The notes: generated from the letters alone by a model not told the origin. Positions 7,699 through 14,284 are shown, numbered from the stretch's first letter. The stretch is 14,284 bases of DNA from Flavobacteriales bacterium UBA3431 (GCA_002381225.1 DFSS01000043.1:43728-58011); one strand, 5' to 3'. A program made the numbers and translations.

Positions 7699-8999
7699 GT
7701 CCATTTACCATTGTCGCCCAGCGAGAATTCTTATCTCGAGTCCGGAAGAAGTCCTTCCTTTTGATGACGTTGATTGGACCCTTGTTTTTTGGAGCGCTGA
7801 TTGTGGCTCCCGCAGCGATTTCGGCTTTGTCCGACGACCCCGAACAGCATTTACTCGTGGTGGACCATTCCTATCTGCTCTTAGGCACCGATCGCGTTGG
7901 ATCCGCCCAACTAGACTATCTCGATCCGGCTGAATTTGATGAGCAGCAGGCCATTGACGCCTTGAAGGAGACCGACCGATTCGATGGATTGCTCTTTCTA
8001 CCTCCCTCGGAGAATGGCGACCCCGACTACATTCTCCGAAATACCCGTTTGTATTCCAAAAACGATGTTTCCATGGAGGTCGTCCGCCAATTGGAAGGCA
8101 GTTTGGAAAGCGCCGCCACGGAGGAGAAGCTTAAACTCCGCGGAGTGGATCCCGCCTTGGTTGCCCAAGCCCAGACCCGCGTATCCATCCGGACCTTGGA
8201 CTTGACGGACGAAGGCGCGGAAGAAAGTGCCATCGGTATCAAGATGGCCATTGGGTTCGGAGCGGGCTTCTTTGTCTACATCTTCACATTTTTATACGCG
8301 GCCCAAATCATGCGTGGCGTCATCGAAGAAAAAACGTCGCGCATTGTCGAGGTGATCGTTTCCTCTGTGAAGCCTACCCAACTGATGCTGGGTAAAATCT
8401 TGGGCATTGCCGCCGTGGGACTCCTGCAATTCCTCATTTGGGTGGTATTGACCGGAGCCATCCTCACGGCCGTCAGCACCCTGGGGCTTCTCAGTCCCGA
8501 TGCGGCCGAGCTGGCTGCCAATCCAGCCGCGGCCTCGGTCATCCCCAGCGAGATAACGGGAACCCTCCAATCCTTGAATCTCCCTCTGCTCGCGGGGTCC
8601 TTCCTCTTCTACTTTCTGGGCGGCTACCTGCTGTATGGAGCCCTCTTTGCCGCGGTTGGAGCGGCGGTGGATTCGGAAACGGATACCCAGCAGTTCATGC
8701 TTCCTTTGACCATGCCCTTGGTCATCACCTTCGTGCTGGCGACCCAAATCATCGAAAACCCCGGTGGGTCCGTCGCCTTCTGGCTCTCCATGATTCCATT
8801 CTCGTCCCCCATCGCCATGATGATTCGCTTGCCCTTTGGCGTACCCTGGCCCGAATTGGCGGCGAGCATGAGCCTGCTCGTTCTCGGTTTCCTAGGGACG
8901 ACCTGGCTCGCTGGACGCATTTACCGCATTGGCATCCTCTCCTATGGAAAGAAAGTGGGCTATGGCGATTTGTGGAAGTGGATTCGTATGAAACCTTAA
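7695..8999 (+). CDS. ABC-2 family permease, NatB-like
   Basis: This is the membrane subunit paired with the preceding ATPase. The 434-residue protein has one N-terminal membrane segment (about 22-45), an extracytoplasmic domain (about 46-180), and six hydrophobic segments at roughly 181-204, 235-259, 297-322, 335-353, 358-378 and 387-406. The cytoplasmic stretch EEKTSRIVEVIVSSVKP (211-227) is the most recognisable NatB/YhaP-type block and probably contacts the ATPase. The topology of one plus six helices with a large domain between is that of the ABC-2 permease family. The start is fixed by the ATGA overlap with the ATPase gene. The transported substrate (Na+, drug or other) is not evident. 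The stop lies inside a 14-base perfect palindrome that precedes the next gene. Confidence 0.92.
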   Translation: MSPFTIVAQREFLSRVRKKSFLLMTLIGPLFFGALIVAPAAISALSDDPEQHLLVVDHSYLLLGTDRVGSAQLDYLDPAEFDEQQAIDALKETDRFDGLLFLPPSENGDPDYILRNTRLYSKNDVSMEVVRQLEGSLESAATEEKLKLRGVDPALVAQAQTRVSIRTLDLTDEGAEESAIGIKMAIGFGAGFFVYIFTFLYAAQIMRGVIEEKTSRIVEVIVSSVKPTQLMLGKILGIAAVGLLQFLIWVVLTGAILTAVSTLGLLSPDAAELAANPAAASVIPSEITGTLQSLNLPLLAGSFLFYFLGGYLLYGALFAAVGAAVDSETDTQQFMLPLTMPLVITFVLATQIIENPGGSVAFWLSMIPFSSPIAMMIRLPFGVPWPELAASMSLLVLGFLGTTWLAGRIYRIGILSYGKKVGYGDLWKWIRMKP

Positions 9000-9007
9000 C
9001 TTTAAGG
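8994..9007. repeat. Perfect palindrome between permease and channel genes
   Basis: CCTTAA-CT-TTAAGG has two perfect 6-base arms with a 2-base centre. It spans the permease stop (TAA, 8997-8999) and ends 2 bases before the channel ATG. The loop is too small and the arms too short for a good RNA terminator, and no T-run follows. It could be a protein-binding operator or chance. Confidence 0.35.
8997..9004 (+). promoter_or_regulatory. Candidate -7 element in front of the MscS-type channel gene
   Basis: TAACTTTA matches TAnnTTTG except for the last base and ends 4 bases before the ATG at 9009. A TTTG at 8969-8972 lies 24 bases upstream, one base beyond the Flavobacterium spacing range. If used, it would give a nearly leaderless transcript starting inside the run. 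It overlaps the palindrome and the permease stop codon, so it may be coincidental. Confidence 0.25.
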
Positions 9008-9008
9008 C

Positions 9009-9845
9009 ATGGCTACCCAAGAACTCCTCGATTTCGCCGTGATTGAATACGGGACCGTACACGTCACGGTCTTCAATGTGCTTCAGGTGCTATTCATCCT
9101 GACCTTAGCCCGGGTCTTCACTTTCTTGATTCAGCAAGCATTTCGTCGGGCCGTCAAGCGCCGCCGGGTAGACCGCGGCACCGCCTATGCGCTGCGACAG
9201 CTCATCAATTATATGATCTGGATCATTACGATCCTCTTTACCCTGGACTTCTCGGGCGTTGAGGTCACCGTGATCCTCGCCTACTCGACCGCACTATTTG
9301 TCGGTTTGGGTTTGGGTCTCCAGGACACCTTCAAGGACTTTATCTCGGGCATCATCTTATTGACCGAACGCAGCGTCACCGCCGGAGACATCATTGAGAT
9401 CAACAACCTCGTCGGCAAGGTGCGCGAAGTCGGCCTCCGAACGACCAAAATTTTGACACGCGATGACATCGCCGTCATTCTGCCCAACAGCCAGTTGACT
9501 AACCAAGGCGTGATCAATTGGAGCCACCAGCACGCGGCCACTCGCTTTCATGTGGAAGTGGGCGTGGCCTATGGCTCCGACACCCGGTTGGTCGAAAAAG
9601 TGCTCCTGAAGTGCATGGCGGATATGGCGGACGTAGACAATGACCCCGAACCAAGCGTTCAATTCCGTGATTTTGGCGATAGCACCTTGGTATTTCGCGC
9701 AAATTTCCACAGCACGAACCTCTTTCGCATCGAGTTCACCAAATCTGAACTCCGCTTTGCCATCGACGCCGCATTCCGGCAGCACGGCATCACGATTGCC
9801 TTCCCTCAAATGGACGTATGGATTCGCAATCAGCCGACGTCCTAG
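9009..9845 (+). CDS. Mechanosensitive ion channel, MscS family
   Basis: This is predicted to be a cytoplasmic-membrane channel that opens under membrane tension to release solutes after osmotic downshock. It has 278 residues, close to E. coli MscS. Hydrophobic helices lie at about 20-42, 66-82 and 86-118. The third is the pore helix, rich in small residues (ALFVGLGLGL, 95-104), followed by QDTFKDFISGIILL and the entry to the beta domain VTAGDIIEI (123-131). The block TRDDIAVILPNSQLTNQGVI (150-169) is the beta-domain signature. The C-terminal alpha-beta domain ends with ITIAFPQMDVWI, as in the family. The ATG follows the permease stop by 9 bases, and the 3' end overlaps the phosphatase gene by 28 bases. 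The ion preference and whether it gates as MscS or as a small YnaI-like channel are not determined. Confidence 0.94.
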   Translation: MATQELLDFAVIEYGTVHVTVFNVLQVLFILTLARVFTFLIQQAFRRAVKRRRVDRGTAYALRQLINYMIWIITILFTLDFSGVEVTVILAYSTALFVGLGLGLQDTFKDFISGIILLTERSVTAGDIIEINNLVGKVREVGLRTTKILTRDDIAVILPNSQLTNQGVINWSHQHAATRFHVEVGVAYGSDTRLVEKVLLKCMADMADVDNDPEPSVQFRDFGDSTLVFRANFHSTNLFRIEFTKSELRFAIDAAFRQHGITIAFPQMDVWIRNQPTS

Positions 9846-10777
9846 CCATCTTTGATCTCGGCACGAACACGTTCAACCTCCTTGTTCGGAACGCTGAAGG
9901 CCAGGCCCTCCGCAGCGAAAAACTGCCTGTGAAATTGGGTGCAGGGGGGCTACGTTCCGACGAAATCGCCCCAGATGCCGAGGCTCGGGCCCTTTCCGCG
10001 ATGCATCAACTCAAAACATGGGCCCAAGAAGCCGGGGCGAACCGTGGGTATGCCTTTGCCACGTCGGCGATGCGCAGTACGCGCAATGGCAAAGAGGTCG
10101 CAGCGCGCATTGAACGCGAGACGGGCATCCCCGTGAACATCATCGACGGGGATCAGGAAGCGGCCTTCATCGCAGGCGGCGTGGCTCAAGCGTGGCCCGA
10201 GGTGGCAGATACCCGCCTCATCATGGACATCGGCGGCGGAAGCACAGAATTCATTCTCTTGAGCGGGGCGGATGTGCTCTATGCAGAATCCTTTCCGCTA
10301 GGCGTGACGCGATTGGCGGAACGCTTCCAGCCCTCGGACCCTATGACCCCGTCGGATTGCGCCCGAATTTCGGCGCACATGGAAGAGGTTTTAGCCCCTT
10401 TGTGGGCCTGGCTAAACCATGTCCCATGCCAAACTTTGATTGGCTCTTCCGGAAGTTTTGATACGCTTTTTAACGTCCTAGCCGGGGCACATGGACAGCC
10501 GATGTTGGCACTCGCTGACTACCGGGCCAAATTCCCCCTCGACGAACTCCCCAGTCTCCTAAAAATTCTTGTCCAATCAACCAGAGTGGAACGGCTTTTG
10601 ATGCCTGGTATGCTGGAAATGCGCGCCGACACCTTGCAGGTGAGCGCCTTGCAAATCCAGCTTATTTTAGATCGAATTAACTTTACTACGATGCTGCTCA
10701 GCGGATATGCCCTCAAAGAAGGCGTCTGGAGCAGCCTCCAAACCCCCCAATGTCCATGGCGCGCATCCTGGTTGTAG
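9818..10777 (+). CDS. Ppx/GppA family phosphatase
   Basis: This is a member of the ASKHA-fold family that removes terminal phosphate from polyphosphate (Ppx) or converts pppGpp to ppGpp (GppA), in the cytoplasm. The 319-residue protein is the short form, with both actin-like subdomains but no C-terminal HD-like domain. Phosphate-binding loop 1 is DLGTNTFNLLV (13-23). GDQEAAF (111-117) supplies the likely catalytic Glu E114. Loop 2 is DIGGGSTEFIL (137-147), and GSSGSFDT lies further on. The start at ATG 9818 lies inside the channel gene and puts the first domain strand at residue 8, as usual; no later start codon would keep it. The last nine codons overlap the response regulator start. Sequence does not separate exopolyphosphatase from GppA activity, so no symbol is given. 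Confidence 0.93.
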   Translation: MDSQSADVLAIFDLGTNTFNLLVRNAEGQALRSEKLPVKLGAGGLRSDEIAPDAEARALSAMHQLKTWAQEAGANRGYAFATSAMRSTRNGKEVAARIERETGIPVNIIDGDQEAAFIAGGVAQAWPEVADTRLIMDIGGGSTEFILLSGADVLYAESFPLGVTRLAERFQPSDPMTPSDCARISAHMEEVLAPLWAWLNHVPCQTLIGSSGSFDTLFNVLAGAHGQPMLALADYRAKFPLDELPSLLKILVQSTRVERLLMPGMLEMRADTLQVSALQIQLILDRINFTTMLLSGYALKEGVWSSLQTPQCPWRASWL

Positions 10778-11904
10778 AAGACGAAAAAGCCATCCGAAAT
10801 GTGTTGCGCAACATTTTGGCCAACGAGAGCACGAGCCATCTCATCGAAGAGGCGGAGGATGGAGAACAGGCCATCCATCTGCTCGGTGAGTCCACGTTTG
10901 ACTTGGTCTTGTGCGACATCAAGATGCCCAAAAAAGATGGCCTCGAAGTCCTCGATTATGCCATGGAGCACTTTGGGGACACTCCTTTTGTGATGATATC
11001 CGGCCATGGTGACCTGGATACCGCGGTACAGTGCATTCGCAAAGGCGCCTACGATTACATCGCCAAGCCGCCTGATTTGAATCGTCTACTGACCACGATT
11101 CGCCAAGCCTTGGACCGTAAAAAATTGCTCCAAGAAAACGTGCGTCTCCGCAAAAAAGTGGATAAGCGGTTCACCATGGTTGGGAAGTCCGAAGCACTTG
11201 ACGTGGTGCGGGCCATGATTCGAAAGGTCGCGCCCACGGATGCCCGCGTACTCATCATGGGACCCAATGGTTCCGGCAAGGAGATTGTCGCGAACCAAAT
11301 TCATCAGCTCAGCGCTCGCTCCAAGCAGGCATTCATCGAGGTTAACTGTGCAGCCATCCCTTCAGAGTTGATTGAATCCGAACTGTTTGGACACGTCAAA
11401 GGTTCCTTTACCTCGGCCATCAAGGACCGCAAAGGCCAATTTGAATTGGCCGATGGGGGCACCCTCTTTTTGGATGAAATTGGGGACATGAGTCTTTCGG
11501 CCCAAGCGAAAGTGCTCCGCGCGCTTCAAGAGAACCAAATCACCCCCGTGGGGGCAGGGAAGTCCATTTCTGTCAACGTACGTGTGCTGGCCGCGACCAA
11601 TAAAAATCTCAAGGAAGAAATTGCGGCGGGAAGGTTTCGGGAAGACTTGTACCACCGCCTCAGCGTGATCGTCATCGACGTACCGCCCTTGAACGATCGA
11701 CGTGAGGACATTCCTGTACTTGTGGAGCATTTTCTGGAACAGCTTGCCGAAGAAGGACGCAAAACATTTAGCCCCGGCGCCATGGCTCATTTAGCTTCCA
11801 TGGATTGGTCGGGCAATGTGCGCCAGCTACGGAACGTGGTGGAACGCCTCCACATTCTCGGTGGAAACCCTGTAACGGAAGAGGAGGCACGCAACTTTGC
11901 CTGA
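10750..11904 (+). CDS. NtrC-like response regulator without a DNA-binding domain
   Basis: This is a 384-residue receiver plus sigma-54-activator AAA+ protein. The receiver (1-120) has the acidic pocket E10-D11-E12, phospho-acceptor D56 (LVLCDIKMP), S84 and K106 (KPPD). The AAA+ domain (about 142-375) has Walker A GPNGSGKE (171-178), Walker B LFLDEIGD (239-246) and an arginine-finger region GRFREDLYHRL (294-304). The loop that contacts sigma-54, normally GAFTGA, reads GSFTSA (218-223). The protein stops nine residues after LGGNPVTE, where NtrC proteins would continue into a Fis-type HTH, so that domain is absent. From memory, similar HTH-less regulators of about 385 residues occur widely in flavobacteria, so this is probably a native form, not a truncation. 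ATG 10750 is used; ATG 10756 is an equally possible start. No histidine kinase gene is nearby. Confidence 0.92.
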   Translation: MSMARILVVEDEKAIRNVLRNILANESTSHLIEEAEDGEQAIHLLGESTFDLVLCDIKMPKKDGLEVLDYAMEHFGDTPFVMISGHGDLDTAVQCIRKGAYDYIAKPPDLNRLLTTIRQALDRKKLLQENVRLRKKVDKRFTMVGKSEALDVVRAMIRKVAPTDARVLIMGPNGSGKEIVANQIHQLSARSKQAFIEVNCAAIPSELIESELFGHVKGSFTSAIKDRKGQFELADGGTLFLDEIGDMSLSAQAKVLRALQENQITPVGAGKSISVNVRVLAATNKNLKEEIAAGRFREDLYHRLSVIVIDVPPLNDRREDIPVLVEHFLEQLAEEGRKTFSPGAMAHLASMDWSGNVRQLRNVVERLHILGGNPVTEEEARNFA

Positions 11905-11922
11905 GCCGACACGGCACTAGGC
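11899..11922. terminator. Possible bidirectional hairpin at the convergent junction
   Basis: GCCTG (11899-11903) can pair with TAGGC (11918-11922, one G-U pair) around an inner perfect stem GCCG-ACA-CGGC (11905-11915). The structure covers the stop codons of both converging genes, the regulator and the MATE transporter. No T-run follows on either strand, so it is at best a weak terminator or an end-stabilising structure. Confidence 0.3.
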
Positions 11923-13245
11923 CACTCTGCGTCGCTCCATTCCGCGGTAAAAACGCAGACTCAACCACACCGCACTGACCGTGAGTCCCACCGCTAAGGC
12001 GGACCATACGCCTACTGCACCCCACCCAAGGATGTGGCCAAAGTACCATTCCAAGGGAAGCGCGATGACATAGTAGGCCACAAATGTGATGGCCGTGGGG
12101 ACGCGGACATCTTGAATGCCTCGCAAAGCACCGAGCGCAGTGGCTTGGACGCCGTCTGAAATTTGGAAAATCGTCGCCACCACCAACAAGGCCGCGGCGC
12201 TCGCGACCACCGCCGGATCTTGCGTGTAGGCCCAGGGCAACTGGTGCCGGAACACGAAGAACGTCAGGCCGGTTAAGGCCATAAAAATGATCGTTATGAG
12301 AAAGAGGCTCGTCCCCGCAGCCTTTGCGCCCGCTAAGTCTTTTCGCCCCATGGCCTGCCCTATTCGAATCGTGGCAGCCGCCCCAAGTCCCGTCGCTGCC
12401 ATGTAGGATATCGACGCCAAGCTGATGGCCACTTGATGCGCCGCTAAGGGCGTGGCCCCGAGGGTGCCGATAATCCAAGCCGACGCCGCAAATGCACTGA
12501 CCTCAAAGATGTACTGGAAGCCTGAGGGGATGCCAATCTTGAGTAGGGCCCGAATGGGATAGCCGGTCACCTTTGCGCGGAGCCAATCGGCCGGGTCGGC
12601 CTTCCCACGACGCAGCACAAACCACCACGCCGCCATCATCATATAGCCTCGCGCTATGATGGTGGCTACCCCAGCGCCAACAATTCCCCATTCCGGAAAG
12701 GGTCCCCATCCATAAATCAGCAGCGCATTGAGCCCAATGTTGCCCACGTTTCCGTACAGGGAAATCCGCATGGGGGTTTTCGTATCGCCCATGCCCTCCA
12801 AATACTGCTTGGCCGACATAAAGAGCATGAACGGCAGGTAGGACGCCATGATAATCCACAAATACGTACGGGCCTCTTCCACCACCGCCGGCTCTTGACC
12901 TGTGAATTGTATCCCCCAGAATAGAACCAGGGCAAAAAGAAACATGAACGCACTCGTGAAGGCATTGACGACTGTGCCGTTTTTGAGCAAGCGAACCGCT
13001 TTGAATGGACGCGCCTGCCCCATCGCATGCGCCACCATGGGCGTGAGCCCGTAGGCCATGCCGATGCCAAAAACAAGGGGTACCGAAGCAATCGAACTAG
13101 CCAAAGAGACCGCCGCCAAGGGAATGGTTCCCAGGGCGCCCACCATCATGGAGTCCGCGACACTCGCCGCAATGTGGCCGATTTGTCCGACGATGACCGG
13201 CAGGGCCAGAGGAATATTCTCTCGCCACTGAAAGTCCCAGCGCAT
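11917..13245 (-). CDS. MATE family efflux transporter, NorM-like
   Basis: This is an integral cytoplasmic-membrane antiporter of the multidrug and toxin extrusion family, expected to export organic cations or drugs using a Na+ or H+ gradient. The 442 residues are the usual length and hydrophobic throughout, consistent with 12 helices in two homologous halves. Half one carries VADSMMVGALG (29-39) and GLTPMVAHAMGQ (66-77). Half two carries the matching IPSGFQYIFEVSAFAAS and GTLGATPLAAHQVAIS, then AATIRIGQAMGRKD. The protein ends in a basic tail (GMERRRVA). The ATG at 13245 shares a base with the stop of the small acidic gene upstream (TGATG), so the two are probably co-translated. Substrates cannot be predicted from sequence. 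The neighbour's acidic protein may be functionally linked, but this is unproven. Confidence 0.95.
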   Translation of the reverse strand: MRWDFQWRENIPLALPVIVGQIGHIAASVADSMMVGALGTIPLAAVSLASSIASVPLVFGIGMAYGLTPMVAHAMGQARPFKAVRLLKNGTVVNAFTSAFMFLFALVLFWGIQFTGQEPAVVEEARTYLWIIMASYLPFMLFMSAKQYLEGMGDTKTPMRISLYGNVGNIGLNALLIYGWGPFPEWGIVGAGVATIIARGYMMMAAWWFVLRRGKADPADWLRAKVTGYPIRALLKIGIPSGFQYIFEVSAFAASAWIIGTLGATPLAAHQVAISLASISYMAATGLGAAATIRIGQAMGRKDLAGAKAAGTSLFLITIIFMALTGLTFFVFRHQLPWAYTQDPAVVASAAALLVVATIFQISDGVQATALGALRGIQDVRVPTAITFVAYYVIALPLEWYFGHILGWGAVGVWSALAVGLTVSAVWLSLRFYRGMERRRVA

Positions 13246-13481
13246 CAGTCTTCCATCGCCTCGTAGCGCTCCACCTCACGGATGTAGAAGGTGTTGGCTT
13301 CGTCGAGGAGCTTGGACATTTCGTCCGTCAATTCCGTTTCATCTTCCCCTTCAATGTCATCCAACCATTCCACTTCATCGCTGTCCAAATCCATCACAAA
13401 ACGGGGATATTCCGTGTGAATAATGAAGACATTTTCGGGGTGGTCGGTGTTGTCGCCGACAAGAAATTTTGGAACTGCCAT
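13245..13481 (-). CDS. Small acidic conserved protein of unknown function
   Basis: This is a 78-residue protein beginning MAVPKFLVGDNTDHPENVF. About a third of it is acidic: by my count 25 Asp/Glu against 5 Lys/Arg, with a dense run at 31-54. There is no signal peptide, membrane segment or cysteine. The first half (VFIIHTEYPRFVMDL, 18-32) looks like beta strands, and the C-terminal third (about 53-77) looks helical. I recall similar small proteins from Bacteroidota but know no function for them. The ATG at 13481 is chosen over the in-frame TTG at 13487 because it is a standard start and fits the remembered homologues. Its stop overlaps the MATE start as TGATG, implying translational coupling. 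It is divergent from the glycosyltransferase. Confidence 0.8.
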   Translation of the reverse strand: MAVPKFLVGDNTDHPENVFIIHTEYPRFVMDLDSDEVEWLDDIEGEDETELTDEMSKLLDEANTFYIREVERYEAMED

Positions 13482-13509
13482 GGCCAAGTCGTTTTATTGG
13501 ATTGCTTCC

Positions 13510-13517
13510 CGAAGGTA
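13510..13517 (-). promoter_or_regulatory. Candidate -7 element for the small acidic gene and MATE operon
   Basis: Read on the minus strand, TACCTTCG matches TAnnTTTG at all but one specified base and lies 28 bases before the ATG at 13481. No clear TTG is found at the right spacing, so this is weak. Confidence 0.25.
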
Positions 13518-13531
13518 CGGCAGGGGCGCAG

Positions 13532-13539
13532 TACATTTA
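13532..13539 (+). promoter_or_regulatory. Candidate -7 element for the glycosyltransferase gene
   Basis: TACATTTA matches TAnnTTTG except for the last base and ends 4 bases before the GTG at 13544, again implying a leaderless or nearly leaderless transcript. The nearest upstream TTG (13502-13504) is 27 bases away, longer than the known spacing. The following bases AGGC and start codon repeat those of the channel gene at 9005-9011. Confidence 0.3.
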
Positions 13540-13543
13540 AGGC

Positions 13544-14284
13544 GTGAAGGTCCTCTTTTTTGCCCGCCGAACGCTACATCGCCAACCCGGTGGCGACACG
13601 GTGCATTTGACGCAAACCCTCCAAGCGCTTCAAGCCCAAGGCCATCAGGTCCAACTGGTCACCGAAACGGCGGACCTTCAGCGGGCGCTCGCCACGGATA
13701 CGTGGGACATTCTCCACTCCATGAACCTAGGCCGGCTCGCCGATCAGTACCCCTGTTATGCGGCCCGAAAAGCCCACCCTCGCCTGAAGTGGGCGATTTC
13801 CACGGTCTGGGTTGATTACAGCGCCTACGACCGCAAGCGCTCCTTCCTGCTTCGCTATCTCCCTACTCCCTGGGTGGAGTTTGCCAAAATGCTTGGCCGA
13901 GCGCTGCTCAGCGGCGACCGCTGGCCGACCATTGGACTCCTATTCCTGCGCCAACCGCTCCACAAAATGGCCTGGTCGGCCGATGTGCTCTTTACGAGTA
14001 CAGACACGGAAGCTGCGCGCATTCGACAAGCCACCGGATTGGGCGCCAGCGTCCGAACCGTTGCCCTAGGCCGGGACCACCTCCCCAAAGCACCCACTGC
14101 CCCAGAGCGCCGTGGTTGGGTGGTTTTAGGCCGTGTGGAAGGCCTTAAAAATCAAGTGGCCGCCGTAGAAGCCTGGATTCTGCTCAAAGGGCGGGGTTTT
14201 GATGCGCCACTCACCCTTTACGGGGATGCCGCGCCCAACCACGGCCGGTATGTGCGCCAGCTCCGCGACGCCCTCGCACGCGCG
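13544..14284 (+). CDS. Glycosyltransferase, GT-B fold, family 4-like, 3' end beyond the window
   Basis: This frame stays open for 247 codons from GTG 13544 to the right edge. The N-terminus MKVLFFARR followed by PGGDT (15-19) and LTQTLQALQAQGHQVQLV is the usual opening of a GT-B transferase: a first beta strand and a glycine-rich loop, then a helix and a second strand. SADVLFTSTDTEAARIR (145-161) is the end of the acceptor domain. LGRVEGLKNQ (195-204) begins the donor-sugar domain with the conserved R/K pair R197 and K202. LTLYGDAAPNHGRYVRQLR (223-241) fits the next strand and helix. The catalytic Glu motif would lie beyond the edge. Substrate and role (surface polysaccharide, glycolipid or protein glycosylation) are unknown. 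GTG is chosen because it places the first strand at residue 2, and no ATG is available before residue 60. Confidence 0.85.
   Translation, partial: MKVLFFARRTLHRQPGGDTVHLTQTLQALQAQGHQVQLVTETADLQRALATDTWDILHSMNLGRLADQYPCYAARKAHPRLKWAISTVWVDYSAYDRKRSFLLRYLPTPWVEFAKMLGRALLSGDRWPTIGLLFLRQPLHKMAWSADVLFTSTDTEAARIRQATGLGASVRTVALGRDHLPKAPTAPERRGWVVLGRVEGLKNQVAAVEAWILLKGRGFDAPLTLYGDAAPNHGRYVRQLRDALARA

Noticed and set aside
8438..9046. Plus-strand open frame of 202 codons in another frame across the permease and channel genes
   Set aside because: Its composition is low-complexity (rich in Arg, Gly and His), and it conflicts with the clear membrane-protein frame.
10750..11904. Idea that the response regulator is a broken gene because it lacks its HTH
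   Set aside because: No remnant HTH follows: the stop is directly followed by the convergent MATE gene, and similar HTH-less proteins of this length are, as I recall, normal in flavobacteria.
11768..12478. Minus-strand open frame of 236 codons across the regulator/MATE junction
   Set aside because: It overlaps the MATE gene in a different frame and runs antisense into the regulator; Cys/His/Arg/Gly-rich composition marks it as a shadow of GC-rich coding sequence.
1..14284. Defence system, prophage, integron, CRISPR array or biosynthetic cluster
   Set aside because: No array repeats, integrase, transposase, nuclease or toxin-like pairs or cluster enzymes were seen; nearly all sequence is assigned to housekeeping or transport genes.

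Overview
The window looks like a chromosomal housekeeping segment from a member of the Bacteroidota, most likely a flavobacterium-like lineage with fairly high GC. Four things point there. Start codons lack a Shine-Dalgarno sequence. Several genes are preceded by TAnnTTT(G/A) elements, the -7 type used in Bacteroides and Flavobacterium. The proteins include types familiar from that phylum: a response regulator ending right after the AAA+ domain, a PGGDT-type glycosyltransferase, a 78-residue acidic protein beside a MATE transporter, and a NatA/NatB-like ABC pair. The taxonomic call is an inference. I see no rRNA, tRNA, CRISPR array, insertion sequence or phage gene.

Layout. Positions 1-2369 hold a leftward, translationally coupled run: a GNAT acetyltransferase resembling spermidine/spermine acetyltransferases, aspartate kinase, and a tryptophan-rich protein I do not recognise that runs off the left edge. 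Each junction is a 4-base ATGA overlap. A 55-base divergent spacer (2370-2424) separates it from a rightward run, 2425-11904. That run encodes class I fructose-1,6-bisphosphatase, the transcription-repair coupling factor Mfd, an ABC ATPase and its ABC-2 permease, an MscS-family channel, a Ppx/GppA phosphatase, and a sigma-54-activator-like response regulator without a DNA-binding domain. Every gap in it is 10 bases or less, or an overlap, so it could be one long transcript. It meets the leftward MATE transporter tail to tail at 11905-11916. The MATE gene (11917-13245) is coupled to a small acidic protein gene upstream (13245-13481). A 62-base divergent spacer precedes a family 4-type glycosyltransferase that runs off the right edge.

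Function. The genes do not form one pathway. They cover gluconeogenesis (FBPase), the aspartate-family amino-acid pathway (aspartate kinase), DNA repair (Mfd), envelope and ion transport (ABC pair, MscS, MATE), polyphosphate or (p)ppGpp turnover (Ppx/GppA) and signalling (response regulator). Channel, phosphatase and regulator overlap one another and may form a stress-related sub-cluster.

I did not find a convincing undescribed system. The points most worth a second look are the possibly leaderless starts with a TAnnTTT element 4-5 bases before the start codon, the response regulator with an altered GAFTGA loop and no HTH, the tryptophan-rich protein at the left edge, and the conserved small acidic partner of the MATE transporter. 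Both edge genes were translated by hand because they have only one end inside the window.
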